A stretch of 64,000 bases of DNA from assembly GCF_001729765.1 (NCBI RefSeq), contig NZ_CP017181.1, forward strand, positions 2,914,001 to 2,978,000, written 5' to 3'. Shown one piece after another: positions 43,227 through 52,644 of the stretch. Each line of letters begins with the position of its first letter. The stretch's first letter is position 1. The DNA comes from Enterobacter kobei. GTDB taxonomy: Bacteria; Pseudomonadota; Gammaproteobacteria; Enterobacterales; Enterobacteriaceae. Made by a program: the position numbers and the translations under genes. The notes under the pieces were generated by a model. It was given only the letters and a program-made list of their open reading frames with translations, searched no databases and was not told the origin of the DNA.

Positions 43227-44141
43227 ATGCGTTTCCGGCAACTGCTACCGCTCATCGGGGCACTTTTTTCGCTTTATATCATCTGGGGTTCGACCTACTT
43301 TGTCATTCGCATCGGCGTGGAAAGCTGGCCGCCGCTGATGATGGCGGGCATTCGTTTCCTCTCGGCGGGCGTGTTGCTGCTGGCCTTTCTGCTGCTGCGC
43401 GGTCATAAGCTACCGCCGCTGCGCCCGATGCTCAACGCCGCCCTGATTGGCCTGCTGCTATTGGCGGTAGGGAATGGGTTTGTGACCATTGCCGAGCACC
43501 AGAACGTACCGTCGGGGATCGCCGCCGTGGTCGTTGCCACCGTACCGCTGTTTACCCTCTGCTTCAGCCGTCTTTTTGGCATCCGTACCCGCAAGCTGGA
43601 ATGGCTGGGGATTGGCATCGGCCTGGCGGGCATTATTCTGCTCAACAGCGGCGGTAATCTGAGCGGCAATCCGTGGGGCGCGATCATTATTCTTATCGGC
43701 TCAATGAGCTGGGCGTTTGGTTCGGTATACGGTTCGCGTATCGAACTGCCAACCGGCATGATGGCGGGGGCGATTGAGATGCTTGCCGCGGGGATCGTGC
43801 TTCTGATTGCCTCTATGCTGACGGGGGAAAGGCTGACGACCATGCCGGATCTGTCGGGCTTCCTGGCGGTCGGGTATCTGGCGCTGTTTGGTTCGCTCAT
43901 TGCAATCAATGCCTACATGTTCCTGATCCGCAATGTGTCTCCGGCGGTTGCCACCAGCTATGCCTACGTCAACCCGGTCGTGGCCGTGCTGCTCGGTACC
44001 GGGCTCGGCGGGGAAACGCTCTCTCCGGTTGAGTGGTTAGCATTAGGGGTGATTGTTTTTGCCGTCGTGCTGGTGACGCTGGGCAAATATTTACTGCCAG
44101 CGAAGCCCGTGATTACGCCTTGCGGGGTGGAGAAACCGTAA
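43227..44141 (+). CDS. yedA: DMT-family exporter YedA
   Basis: A drug/metabolite transporter (EamA, 10-TMS) of 304 aa. The sequence is almost collinear with E. coli YedA (MRFRQLLPLIGALFSLYIIWGSTYFVIRIGVESWPPLMMAGIRFL), showing two tandem EamA halves with the second starting near residue 150. In E. coli, homologues relate to RhtA/PecM-type export and yedA overexpression has been linked to aromatic or amino-acid efflux; the natural substrate is not known. Its 3' end overlaps the convergent vsr gene by 29 bp. Confidence 0.93.
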   Translation: MRFRQLLPLIGALFSLYIIWGSTYFVIRIGVESWPPLMMAGIRFLSAGVLLLAFLLLRGHKLPPLRPMLNAALIGLLLLAVGNGFVTIAEHQNVPSGIAAVVVATVPLFTLCFSRLFGIRTRKLEWLGIGIGLAGIILLNSGGNLSGNPWGAIIILIGSMSWAFGSVYGSRIELPTGMMAGAIEMLAAGIVLLIASMLTGERLTTMPDLSGFLAVGYLALFGSLIAINAYMFLIRNVSPAVATSYAYVNPVVAVLLGTGLGGETLSPVEWLALGVIVFAVVLVTLGKYLLPAKPVITPCGVEKP

Positions 44142-44604
44142 GCGCGTGGATCCCCTGTGTGTCGATCTGCGCGGTGTGTCCGCCGCCGCAGATCCACTCT
44201 TCCAGCCGTTCGCGCAGATCGGCATCGTTCAGTTTTAGCCGCCCTCTCAGCGCACACTCCCAGACGATCAGCACGCGCCAGCCCTGCGCGATAAGCGTGG
44301 TGAGATCACGCGCGTCGCGCGCAACGTTCTTGCCAATCTTCTCCAGCCAGAAATCAGTGCGCGTTGCCGGAACTTTAAACAGGTAACAGTCGTGATGATG
44401 CCAGAAACAGCCGTGGGTAAAGATAATGCACTGATACGCGTCGATGACGAAATCCGGTCGCCCCGCCAGCGCGGCATCCTGCACGCGGAAATCAAACCCC
44501 GCCTGCGTCAATAATCCGGCCAGACGCTTTTCAATGGCGGTATCACGCGTGCCGATGGCACGCATGTTTTTGCTGCGCGTTGCCTTATCGTGAACGTCCG
44601 TCAT
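44113..44604 (-). CDS. vsr: Very-short-patch mismatch endonuclease
   Basis: Vsr nicks 5' of the T in T:G mismatches made by deamination of 5-methylcytosine at CCWGG sites, starting short-patch repair. The 163-aa sequence has the catalytic region ([40 protein letters not shown]), with the metal Asp and His residues of the family. It starts at [18 protein letters not shown], inside the dcm 3' end (20-bp overlap), the standard dcm-vsr coupling. The longer upstream frame is not real. Confidence 0.95.
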   Translation of the reverse strand: MTDVHDKATRSKNMRAIGTRDTAIEKRLAGLLTQAGFDFRVQDAALAGRPDFVIDAYQCIIFTHGCFWHHHDCYLFKVPATRTDFWLEKIGKNVARDARDLTTLIAQGWRVLIVWECALRGRLKLNDADLRERLEEWICGGGHTAQIDTQGIHALTVSPPRKA

Positions 44605-46018
44605 TGACGGCCTCACTCTGGCGGAGTGCCACCGCCTGCCGGATACGTGAGGCCAGCAGTTTTGCCACCGCCGCAAACGCGGGCACCACCACCGAGTTAC
44701 CAAACTGACGGTATGCCTGAGTGTCCGACACCGGAATACGGAAACTGTAGCCCTGCGGCGTTTCAAAGCCCATCAGTCGGGCACATTCCCGTGGCGTGAG
44801 GCGTCGTGGACGGTGGAGCTGGTTTTGCGGATCGTCGAAATCCCTCTCGCCCAGCGCTTTATCCCAGCCTCTGTCGATCAGGATTTCCGCGCCGTCTTTA
44901 TAATAACGAGCGGACAAGGTGCGGGTCACGCTGTGCGGATCGTGAGGATTAACCATGCCAAATCCGAAGCCGTTGCCTTTTGCCTGATGCTTTTTGGCAT
45001 AGCGGTAGAGGTATTTCCACAGAACGGGCGTAAGGATAAATTTCGCGTCGACCACAGGCTCCAGCAGGTCGGCGACGGTTGGACGACGCTCGGGATACAG
45101 AGACGGGATATCCCGCAGGGTAAAATCTCCCTTCAGATTGAGATCGCGGCGGAAGCCGACCAGCACAATGCGCTCGCGATGCTGGGGCAGGAAATGTTTC
45201 CCGTCAATGATTTTTGGGTCATCCGCGCCCATATCCTCAGAATCGGCCACGTCGTAACCCAGCTCATCCAGGGTTTGCATAATAATGCGGAAGGTTTTTC
45301 CGCCGTCATGGCTCTTTAAGTTTTTGACGTTTTCCAGCACAAAGATGGCCGGGCGGCGGGCGTCAATGATGCGGGCCACATCAAAAAACAGCGTTCCCTG
45401 CGTATCGCAGGCGAAACCGTGGGCGCGACCGAGGGCATTCTTTTTCGATACGCCGGCCAGCGAGAAAGGCTGGCAGGGGAAGCCAGCCAGCAGCACGTCG
45501 TGCGCCGGGATCGTCTGACGAATATGCCCGGCGGCCTGCTCATCCGTGACGCCGCTTTTATGGCTCAGGGTGACATCACGTATATCGGCGTTGAAGTGAT
45601 GCTCGTGCGGATCGCAGTACCAGTTCGCTTTATAGGTGCGTACCGCATGTTTGTTCCACTCGCTGGTAAACACACACTGACCGCCGATGGCTTCAAAACC
45701 GTGCCGGATCCCACCGATACCGGCGAACAGATCGATAAAGCGGAATGCATAGTCCGGGTGCGCGGCAGACGGACGCGGAAGCAGGTTTTGCAGATAACGA
45801 AACTCACCGTCGCTCAGGCGGCGCCCTGCCCGCTCGCTGGTCAGCAGTCGCTTAAGGATGGCCGGGCTCCAGTGGCTCTCACCGTGCGCTATCAGCTGGT
45901 TCGCCAGCGTTTTGACATCATAAATATCCAGCAGCTGGCGCAGTAATGCCTGCACCGTTGCCGTTGATTTCTCAGCCTGCTCTGGCGCGGGCCCTGTCAC
46001 TGATCGATTTTCCTGCAT
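44585..46018 (-). CDS. dcm: DNA cytosine methyltransferase Dcm
   Basis: Dcm methylates the inner C of CCWGG. The 477-aa protein has an N-terminal leader, then C5-methyltransferase motifs in order: I ([14 protein letters not shown], about 92-105), IV with catalytic Cys182 ([12 protein letters not shown]), VI (FVLENVKNL), VIII ([11 protein letters not shown]) and IX/X at the C-terminus ([25 protein letters not shown]). It overlaps vsr by 20 bp and follows yedJ by 43 bp. Confidence 0.96.
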   Translation of the reverse strand: MQENRSVTGPAPEQAEKSTATVQALLRQLLDIYDVKTLANQLIAHGESHWSPAILKRLLTSERAGRRLSDGEFRYLQNLLPRPSAAHPDYAFRFIDLFAGIGGIRHGFEAIGGQCVFTSEWNKHAVRTYKANWYCDPHEHHFNADIRDVTLSHKSGVTDEQAAGHIRQTIPAHDVLLAGFPCQPFSLAGVSKKNALGRAHGFACDTQGTLFFDVARIIDARRPAIFVLENVKNLKSHDGGKTFRIIMQTLDELGYDVADSEDMGADDPKIIDGKHFLPQHRERIVLVGFRRDLNLKGDFTLRDIPSLYPERRPTVADLLEPVVDAKFILTPVLWKYLYRYAKKHQAKGNGFGFGMVNPHDPHSVTRTLSARYYKDGAEILIDRGWDKALGERDFDDPQNQLHRPRRLTPRECARLMGFETPQGYSFRIPVSDTQAYRQFGNSVVVPAFAAVAKLLASRIRQAVALRQSEAVNDGRSR

Positions 46019-46061
46019 TCTTTTAACCGGAGAATAAAGACTGGGAACAGATTACCACAGT

Positions 46062-46766
46062 TCAGTTGGGCAAACTGCGACAGAAGCGGTGCTGAATCTG
46101 GCTATCCAGCCCGATGCAGTCGCCCTGTAATTCGGCACTGAGTTTCGCCATAAAGTGAACGAGAAAATCGGCGTTATGTTGCGCGAGCTCGCGCCCGACG
46201 TCGGTTTGCATTGTATCAGGCAAGCGCAGCAGCTTAGTCTGAAAATGATCGAGGGCAAATGCCCGGTCATCCAGCGAGCGCGCATCGGCAAAGGGATCTT
46301 CCGCGTCAAACAGTGCCACGCCCAGCCCACCCGAGACGGCAAACACGCGCGCCAGGCCAATCGCGCCCAGCGCTTCGAGACGATCGGCATCCTGGACAAT
46401 TTTGGCCTCGATACTTTGCGGCGCAATACCCGCGCTGAAACTGTGCGCCTCGATGGCGTGCTCCACGGCGGCAAAGCGATCCGGCGGAAAGTCCGGGAAA
46501 TCGCGGTGCAGAATGTCCCGCGTTTTGCGCGCCGCCAGACGCGATGACTGACTGCGTTCAGGATGATTTTTCGGCAGGCTAACGATGTCGTGAAAATAGC
46601 AGGCGGTCAGGACCACCAGCGGATCGGCCTGATGATGAATCATTATTTTTCGGGCCGTCATCCAGACGCGGCGGAAGTGCGAAATATCATGCGCACTGTC
46701 ATCGCTGGCGTGATGTTCATCAAGCCAGGATTCAAAACGCTGCTGCCACTGTACGAGTTCCATCAT
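46062..46766 (-). CDS. yedJ: HD-domain phosphohydrolase YedJ
   Basis: A 234-aa predicted metal-dependent phosphohydrolase. The HD signature is H...HD...[11 protein letters not shown] (about 24-33), [12 protein letters not shown] (about 55-66) and [12 protein letters not shown] (about 125-136). The substrate is unknown. It is conserved beside dcm in enterics and is probably transcribed with dcm-vsr, since only 43 bp separate yedJ from dcm. Confidence 0.92.
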   Translation of the reverse strand: MMELVQWQQRFESWLDEHHASDDSAHDISHFRRVWMTARKIMIHHQADPLVVLTACYFHDIVSLPKNHPERSQSSRLAARKTRDILHRDFPDFPPDRFAAVEHAIEAHSFSAGIAPQSIEAKIVQDADRLEALGAIGLARVFAVSGGLGVALFDAEDPFADARSLDDRAFALDHFQTKLLRLPDTMQTDVGRELAQHNADFLVHFMAKLSAELQGDCIGLDSQIQHRFCRSLPN

Positions 46767-47048
46767 TCTTTCCTGTGACGAAAACAGGCTGTGGATTATA
46801 ACACAGCCGAATTAAATGATTTAAAAAATAGAAATGAGAAATACTTAATAATAATTATGCGCAATGTATTCAGTTCATTAATTCACATGAAAAATAATGA
46901 GAGCTTTAGAAATATTTTGCAATATTTTTACCGATTTAATTACATTTATTTTTGAACCAAAATAACAATCCATAGAATAGTATCAAAATCGTAATTACGG
47001 AGGGTGATTACATATATTCATATAAATTATCTTTAAAGGGAATATATA

Positions 47049-48191
47049 ATGAAAAGAAAAGTTCTGGCAATCCTGGTACCCGCATTATTAATGGCTGGCG
47101 CAGCAAATGCGGCTGAAATCTATAATAAAAACGGCAACAAAGTTGACCTGTATGGCAAAGTTGATGCGCGTCATACCTTCTCTGACAACCCTGGTGACGA
47201 CGGCGATGAAACCTATGTACAGGTGGGTTTCAAAGGCGAAACTCAGATTACTAATGAGCTGACGGGTTACGGCCAATGGGAATATAAAACCTACGCCAAC
47301 GATACTGAAAACGCAGGTGGTAACTCTTTCAACCGTCTGGCGTACGCTGGCCTGAAATATGGCGAATACGGTTCATTTGACTATGGCCGTAATTATGGCG
47401 TGGTGTATGACGTTGAAGCCTGGACCGATATGCTGCCAGTATTCGGCGGTGATTCTTACACCTGGACCGATAACTTCATGAACGGCCGTGCTAACGGTCT
47501 GGCAACCTACCGTAATAGTGATTTCTTCGGTCTCGTTGAAGGTCTGAATTTCGCGCTGCAGTATCAGGGTGCGAATGAAGGTGCTAACGCGAATGAAGAT
47601 CAGGAAGGCACCAAAAACGGTCATAGCAAAGTACGTTTCCAGAACGGTGACGGCTTCGGTATGTCTACCTCCTATGATTTCTCTGGCGACCTGTCCGGCC
47701 TGAGCCTGGGTGCGGCGTACTCGTCTTCTGACCGTACCAATGAGCAGGTTGCAAACGGCAAACGCTTTGAAGGTGTCGGGTTTGCGGATGGCGAAAAAGC
47801 CGAAGCCTGGACTGTTGGCGCGAAATACGATGCAAACAGCATCTACCTGGCGATGATGTATGCGGAAACCCGCAACATGACGCCATTCGGTGACGTTGGT
47901 GTCGCAAACCAGACTCAAAACTTTGAAGCGGTTGCACAGTACCAGTTCGACTTTGGTCTGCGTCCTTCCCTGGCATGGGTTTACTCAAAAGGTAAAGACC
48001 TGGATGGTCAGGGCTTCAACCAGGATCTGGTTAACTACATTGACCTGGGCATGACTTACAGCTTCAACAAAAACTTCTCCACCTATGTTGATTACAAAAT
48101 CAACATGCTGGATCAGGATGAAGCGCTGTATGATGAGTACGGTATCTCTACCGACGACATCGTTGGCGTAGGCATGACCTACCAGTTCTAA
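47049..48191 (+). CDS. General trimeric porin (OmpC/OmpF family, yedS/ompS1 position)
   Basis: A 380-aa outer-membrane porin. The signal peptide [21 protein letters not shown] precedes mature [21 protein letters not shown]. Alternating beta strands, the L3 constriction loop ([33 protein letters not shown]) and the terminal Phe of GVGMTYQF are all present. Beside yedJ, E. coli K-12 has the pseudogene yedS and Salmonella a related quiescent porin, OmpS1, so this is probably the intact counterpart. The upstream 282 bp is very A/T-rich, suggesting H-NS silencing. Conventional OmpC or OmpF would lie elsewhere. Confidence 0.92.
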   Translation: MKRKVLAILVPALLMAGAANAAEIYNKNGNKVDLYGKVDARHTFSDNPGDDGDETYVQVGFKGETQITNELTGYGQWEYKTYANDTENAGGNSFNRLAYAGLKYGEYGSFDYGRNYGVVYDVEAWTDMLPVFGGDSYTWTDNFMNGRANGLATYRNSDFFGLVEGLNFALQYQGANEGANANEDQEGTKNGHSKVRFQNGDGFGMSTSYDFSGDLSGLSLGAAYSSSDRTNEQVANGKRFEGVGFADGEKAEAWTVGAKYDANSIYLAMMYAETRNMTPFGDVGVANQTQNFEAVAQYQFDFGLRPSLAWVYSKGKDLDGQGFNQDLVNYIDLGMTYSFNKNFSTYVDYKINMLDQDEALYDEYGISTDDIVGVGMTYQF

Positions 48192-48207
48192 TTCCCCAAA
48201 AATACTA

Positions 48208-48233
48208 AAGCCCGCACTCGCGGGCTTTTTTTC
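48208..48233 (+). terminator. Porin terminator
   Basis: AAAGCCCGC-ACTC-GCGGGCTTTTTTT is a strong intrinsic terminator 16 bp after the porin stop. Confidence 0.92.
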
Positions 48234-48250
48234 ATTTATAAGAGCCGAAT

Positions 48251-49114
48251 TTACGGCGCTTCCTGCAACGCCACGCGAATAAACCCGTTATTATGCGCCA
48301 GCAGTTCGTGGGCTTTCCATGCATCCAGCCCGGTCAGTACCATCAGGACTGCCGTTTTACAGTTATGGTTACAGCTCTCAAGCGCGGCTTTTGCCTGCGC
48401 CCGGGTGCAGCCCCCCGCCTCCATCACAATGGCAATTTGTCGTTCGGCCCATTTGGTATTGCGTGCCTCCAGATCCACCCGCAGGTTGCTGTAAACGCGC
48501 CCGGTCCGCACGGCCAGCCCGGTGGTGACCATCGAGAGGATCATTTTTTGCGCAATCCCCGCTTTGGTATTGCTAAAGCCTGCCACCACATCAGCCCCCA
48601 GCGCCGGGGCAATCACCATGCTTGCCAGCTGCGCCGCTTCACTTTGTGCATCACCGGTAATGATGGCGACCATAGAGCCCAGCGACCATGCATGGCGCAT
48701 TGCCCCCCAGACCCACGGCGTTTTTCCGCTAACGGTAACCGCCAGCATCATATCGTGTTCACCAAACTTAATGGCCTGCAGATCGGCAACGCCACGCTCG
48801 TAGCTCCCTTCCCCTTCCTGTGCCGTCACGGCAATCACAGGGGTTTTGCCCGGCGCATATTCATCGGCAGCCTGTTGTGCGACACGGCCAGACGGCCCCG
48901 CCCCGACAATGACCAGACGGCCCCCGTGACTAAGCGTCGCCGCGGCGTTATCCACCACGCGGGCGATCGTCGTTAAACAGGGGGATATTGCAGCGGAAAT
49001 GAGTGCATCTTCCTGGTGAATGACCTTCAGCATGTCCAGCGTGGACAATCTATCAATATTCATCGTGCTGGCGTGCCGTCTTTCCTTGACCGAACCGGTA
49101 AGCATAATGCTCAT
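48251..49114 (-). CDS. Divergent MurQ-like N-acetylmuramic acid 6-phosphate etherase paralogue
   Basis: A SIS-domain protein of 287 aa related to MurQ, which removes D-lactate from N-acetylmuramic acid 6-phosphate. Collinear blocks are IDRLSTLDMLKVIHQED, GGRLVIVGAGPSGRVAQQAADEY (sugar-phosphate loop, with a Glu in the ASECPP position), a conserved EG...RGVADL block where MurQ has its second catalytic Glu, and the C-terminal helix GGCTRAQAKAALESCNHNCKTAVLMVL. The start at 49114 follows a strong AGGAGG. No murP or PTS gene is adjacent. Divergence from true MurQ leaves the substrate uncertain. Confidence 0.75.
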   Translation of the reverse strand: MSIMLTGSVKERRHASTMNIDRLSTLDMLKVIHQEDALISAAISPCLTTIARVVDNAAATLSHGGRLVIVGAGPSGRVAQQAADEYAPGKTPVIAVTAQEGEGSYERGVADLQAIKFGEHDMMLAVTVSGKTPWVWGAMRHAWSLGSMVAIITGDAQSEAAQLASMVIAPALGADVVAGFSNTKAGIAQKMILSMVTTGLAVRTGRVYSNLRVDLEARNTKWAERQIAIVMEAGGCTRAQAKAALESCNHNCKTAVLMVLTGLDAWKAHELLAHNNGFIRVALQEAP

Positions 49115-49278
49115 AAACAGCCTCCTTATTATGAGTACCCACACACTATAAAGTGTTTTATATGGATGACCTGCGAGGAGGGTCACGAAAAGAGGACCAA
49201 ATCCACGCCTTTACATGGCTTTAAGAAACGCGCGTCATCAGCGATAATTACCCCTTTGTTAATCATCGCGGAGTATTG

Positions 49279-50895
49279 ATGAGCGATTTGCAGCCTTTCC
49301 TTCTGACGCGCAAGCGCCCCATGAAACTGAACACGCTGGTCACGTTGATGGTATGCGCGATTATTGCCTCTGTGCTGCTTCTGGTCTTTGCGCTCTACTC
49401 CGTTCAGATCACCCGGGCCACCCGCGATGATGTCAAAGACACCGCACTGGGTATCGCCCGCACGCTGGCCGACAGCCCGGAGATCCAGCGAGGTCTGATG
49501 CAGTCCCCGCAGGCCGACATCATTCAGCCCATCGCCAAAGCGGTCACCCAACGCAACGATCTGCTGCTCACCGTGGTGACCGACATGCGCGGTATTCGTT
49601 ACTCGCACCCGAACGAAGCACTGATTGGCTTGCATTTTATTGGCAACGATCTGGAACCCGCCCTGGAAGGTAAAGAGAACGTCTCGGTTAACCGGGGCGC
49701 CCTCGCCGAAGCGCTTCGCGTCTTTACCCCGGTTTATGACAGCCAGCACGATCAGATCGGGGTGGTGGTGGTCGGTATCTCCCTCAAAAAGGTGGAAGAC
49801 CAGATTGCCCGCGGGCGGCTGAATGCGCTCTGGACGATATTATTCAGTATCTTTATGAGTTCGATGGCGATTTGGGGCCTGGTGCGGGTGCTGAAGCGCA
49901 TTCTGTTCGGCCTCGAACCCTACGAGATATCCGCCCTTTTCGAACAACGTCAGGCGATGCTGCAGTCGCTTCGCGAAGGCGTACTGGCCGTCGATATTCA
50001 CGGGCGCGTGACGATGATCAACCACACCGCCAGAGAAATTTTACTCCTGCCCTCCGGCAAGCAAACGGAAAACGCCAGCGCACCACTTTTAGCCAGCCTG
50101 CGTGAGATTTCAAAAACCGGCGTCGCGCGCCAGGATCAGGAGATCAGCTGTAACGGTCGGCTGTTGCTGTGCAACATGGTGCCGGTCAAAAGCCAGGAGC
50201 AGGTCATCGGGGCGATCGCCACCTTCCGCGATAAAACGGAAATCAGCCAGCTGATGCAGCGCATTGATGGCATGGTCAACTACGTCGACGCCCTGCGCAG
50301 CCACACGCACGAGTTTATGAATAAACTGCATGTGATCCTTGGCCTGCTGCATATGAAGCGCTATGACAAGCTGGAGGAGTACATCATCCAGACGGCGCAT
50401 AATTACCAGACGGATATCGGTACGATCCAGAGCAAGGTAAAATCGCCGGTCATTGCCGGGTTCCTGCTGGGTAAAATCAACCGGGCAAAAGAGGCGGGCG
50501 TCACCCTGACGCTGGCGGACGAAAGCCAGATACCGGATACCGCCAGCGAAGAGCAGGTCGCGGTGTTGATCACCGCGCTGGGTAACCTGATTGAAAACGC
50601 GCTCGACGCGATGGAAGGACAGCAGGAAGGCGAGATCGGCCTGCTGCTGCATTATCAGAATGGCTGGCTCAGTTGCGAAGTCAGCGACGATGGCCCCGGC
50701 ATTGATCCCACTCAGCTGGAGGCTATTTTTACTAAGGGCTTCTCAACGAAAGGTGAAAACCGCGGCGTTGGGCTGTTCCTTGCTCGCCAGCAGATTCAGA
50801 ACCTGGGCGGAGAGATCTCCGTGGAGTCTGAGCCTGGCGTCTTTACCCAATTTTTTGTTCACATCCCCTGGGATAGCGAGAGGAATATCGCGTGA
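49279..50895 (+). CDS. dcuS: DcuS-type C4-dicarboxylate sensor kinase
   Basis: A sensor histidine kinase of 538 aa, closely similar to E. coli DcuS. It has a membrane helix at about 18-40, a periplasmic PAS (PASp) domain, a second helix at about 184-203, a cytoplasmic PAS domain, and a kinase core with phosphoacceptor His344 (SHTHEFMNKLH) and ATP-binding N, G1 and G2 boxes (NLIENALDAM, DDGPGI, GVGLFLA). The residues that bind fumarate or succinate in DcuS, R107, H110, R147 and F149, are all present at the same positions. The ATG at 49279 has GGAG 5 bp upstream. Overlaps dcuR. Confidence 0.85.
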   Translation: MSDLQPFLLTRKRPMKLNTLVTLMVCAIIASVLLLVFALYSVQITRATRDDVKDTALGIARTLADSPEIQRGLMQSPQADIIQPIAKAVTQRNDLLLTVVTDMRGIRYSHPNEALIGLHFIGNDLEPALEGKENVSVNRGALAEALRVFTPVYDSQHDQIGVVVVGISLKKVEDQIARGRLNALWTILFSIFMSSMAIWGLVRVLKRILFGLEPYEISALFEQRQAMLQSLREGVLAVDIHGRVTMINHTAREILLLPSGKQTENASAPLLASLREISKTGVARQDQEISCNGRLLLCNMVPVKSQEQVIGAIATFRDKTEISQLMQRIDGMVNYVDALRSHTHEFMNKLHVILGLLHMKRYDKLEEYIIQTAHNYQTDIGTIQSKVKSPVIAGFLLGKINRAKEAGVTLTLADESQIPDTASEEQVAVLITALGNLIENALDAMEGQQEGEIGLLLHYQNGWLSCEVSDDGPGIDPTQLEAIFTKGFSTKGENRGVGLFLARQQIQNLGGEISVESEPGVFTQFFVHIPWDSERNIA

Positions 50896-51611
50896 TAAAT
50901 GTATTAATTGTCGATGATGACGCCATGGTGGCCGACCTCAACCGTCTGTATGTCAACCGTGTTGAAGGCTTTAGCTGCTGCGGTGTCGCCTCCACGCTCA
51001 ACCAGGCGAAGGCCGTGATTAACGACCCGGGTCAGCCGGTCGATCTGGTGCTACTGGATGTCTATATGCAGCAGGATAACGGGCTGGATCTGCTGCCCGT
51101 GATTCGCGCGTCCGGCCGCCCGATCGATGTCATTATGATCTCCTCGGCCGCCGATGCCGCCACGATCCAGACCTCTATCCACTACGGCGTGGTGGATTAC
51201 CTGATCAAACCCTTCCAGTTCCCGCGCTTTGAAGAGGCGCTCAACGGCTGGAAAGCGAAGCATAACCTGATGGAATCGCATCCGTATTATGAACAGGCCG
51301 ACGTTGACCGCCTGATCCACGGCGGAGCGCCGGAGCTGGCGGACAGCAAAAAGCTGCCGAAAGGGTTAACGCCGCAGACGCTGCGCACGATCTGCCAGTG
51401 GATTGACGCCCACCCGGAGATGGAGTTTTCCACCGATGACCTGGCGAGCGCGGTGAATATCTCCCGCGTCTCGTGCCGCAAATATCTGATCTGGCTGGCG
51501 CAAATCAACATTCTGTTCACCAGCATTCACTACGGTGCCACCGGGCGGCCAGTGTATCGTTACCGTCTCCAGCCGGAACAGACGGGGCTGCTTAAGCAGT
51601 ACTGTCAGTAA
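50892..51611 (+). CDS. dcuR: DcuR-type response regulator
   Basis: A response regulator of the CitB/DcuR family, 239 aa. The receiver has DDD (8-10), phosphoacceptor Asp56 (LVLLDVYM) and Lys in YLIKPF. The C-terminal HTH is STDDLASAVNISRVSCRKYLIWLAQINIL. Its start overlaps the dcuS stop by 4 bp. It should activate the adjacent fumarate genes in response to external dicarboxylates, together with FNR. It converges on the apbE-like gene with a 20-bp coding overlap. Confidence 0.85.
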   Translation: MINVLIVDDDAMVADLNRLYVNRVEGFSCCGVASTLNQAKAVINDPGQPVDLVLLDVYMQQDNGLDLLPVIRASGRPIDVIMISSAADAATIQTSIHYGVVDYLIKPFQFPRFEEALNGWKAKHNLMESHPYYEQADVDRLIHGGAPELADSKKLPKGLTPQTLRTICQWIDAHPEMEFSTDDLASAVNISRVSCRKYLIWLAQINILFTSIHYGATGRPVYRYRLQPEQTGLLKQYCQ

Positions 51612-52551
51612 CGCGGTAGGTATTATCCAGCAACGTAAAGCGGAAGTGGTGCATCGATGAGATCACCACTTCTTTTGTTTTGGTCACAAAAATGGCTTCA
51701 ATATCCGGGCGAGAGCGCAGCACTGCGCAGCCCTTCTCTATGCCCATGCCGTACATCAGCGTGGTCCAGATATCGCCGTCGATAGACTCTTTTGACACGA
51801 TGGTGACGCTGTCCAGCGCGTTGTCCAGCGGGTATCCGGTGCGCGGATCGAGAATATGGTGATAGCGCTTGCCGTTTTGCTCAAAGAAGCGCTCGTAGGT
51901 TCCTGACGTCACCACGGAGCGGTTTTCCACCGTCATCGCGCCAATCAGCGCGTCGCTGACGAACGGTTTTTTCAGCCCGACGCTCCAGCCCCCTTCCGGT
52001 GAGCCCAACGTCTGGATATTTCCCCCCAGGTTGATGAGTCCCCGCTCGGTCCCCTCTTTGTGCAGGTAATCCCGCACCCGGTCAGCGATATAGCCTTTGG
52101 CGATGGCGCCCAGGTCGATCTCCATGCCTGCTCTCGCCAGAAACACGCTGCTCTGCGCCTCATCAAGGATGACATCCTCAGGACGGGTAATCGCCAGCAG
52201 CGCCGCAATGTCATCAGCAGGCGGAACGCTGTCACCCCGGAAACCAATTTTCCAGCGCTTCACCAGCGGGCCTATCGCCAGGTTAAAAGCGCTGTCCTTG
52301 AGCAGGCTTGCCGCTTTTGCACAGCGGATCAGCTCGAACACCGGTCGGCTGACGATGACCGGATGCTGCCCAGCCGCGTGGTTGATGTCCATCACCTGCG
52401 AGTGGGCACGGTTGACGGTAAGCAGATCTTCATACTGTTTGATGAGTCGAAACACGCGGGAGGCGAGGGCTTCGTCATGGGAGAAGAGTTTCAGGAGGAT
52501 GGGGGAACCCATCAGGACGGCGGAGTAACTGTAAACACGGTTATCTGACAT
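51592..52551 (-). CDS. ApbE-type FMN transferase for the fumarate reductase
   Basis: ApbE enzymes attach FMN from FAD to a Thr or Ser in D-x-x-(T/S)-G-A-T motifs. This 319-aa cytoplasmic form lacks a signal peptide or lipobox, matching a soluble target. The conserved core is visible: AFNLAIGPLVKRWKIGF, MEIDLGAIAKGYIADRV, GLINLGGNIQTLG and the C-terminal HHILDPRTGYPLDN with VTIV. It is read in the same direction as the adjacent reductase, whose DAITGATS motif is the likely substrate. The start at 52551 follows GAGGAAA. Confidence 0.9.
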   Translation of the reverse strand: MSDNRVYSYSAVLMGSPILLKLFSHDEALASRVFRLIKQYEDLLTVNRAHSQVMDINHAAGQHPVIVSRPVFELIRCAKAASLLKDSAFNLAIGPLVKRWKIGFRGDSVPPADDIAALLAITRPEDVILDEAQSSVFLARAGMEIDLGAIAKGYIADRVRDYLHKEGTERGLINLGGNIQTLGSPEGGWSVGLKKPFVSDALIGAMTVENRSVVTSGTYERFFEQNGKRYHHILDPRTGYPLDNALDSVTIVSKESIDGDIWTTLMYGMGIEKGCAVLRSRPDIEAIFVTKTKEVVISSMHHFRFTLLDNTYRVTDSTA

Positions 52552-52565
52552 GCATGTTTCCTCAG

Positions 52566-52634
52566 ATGTAGCCCCGGCAAGCACCGCGCCGCCGGGGAAA
52601 TCGCCGGATAACGTTGCGTTTATCCGGCCTACAA
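52566..52634. repeat. REP-like element between the reductase and apbE-like genes
   Basis: Two inverted units, CCCGGCAAGCACCGCGCCGCCGGG and GCCGGATAACG...TTATCCGGC, fill the gap between two same-strand genes. They may stabilise the upstream reductase mRNA or separate the two expression levels. Confidence 0.75.
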
Positions 52635-52644
52635 CACAGGTGCT

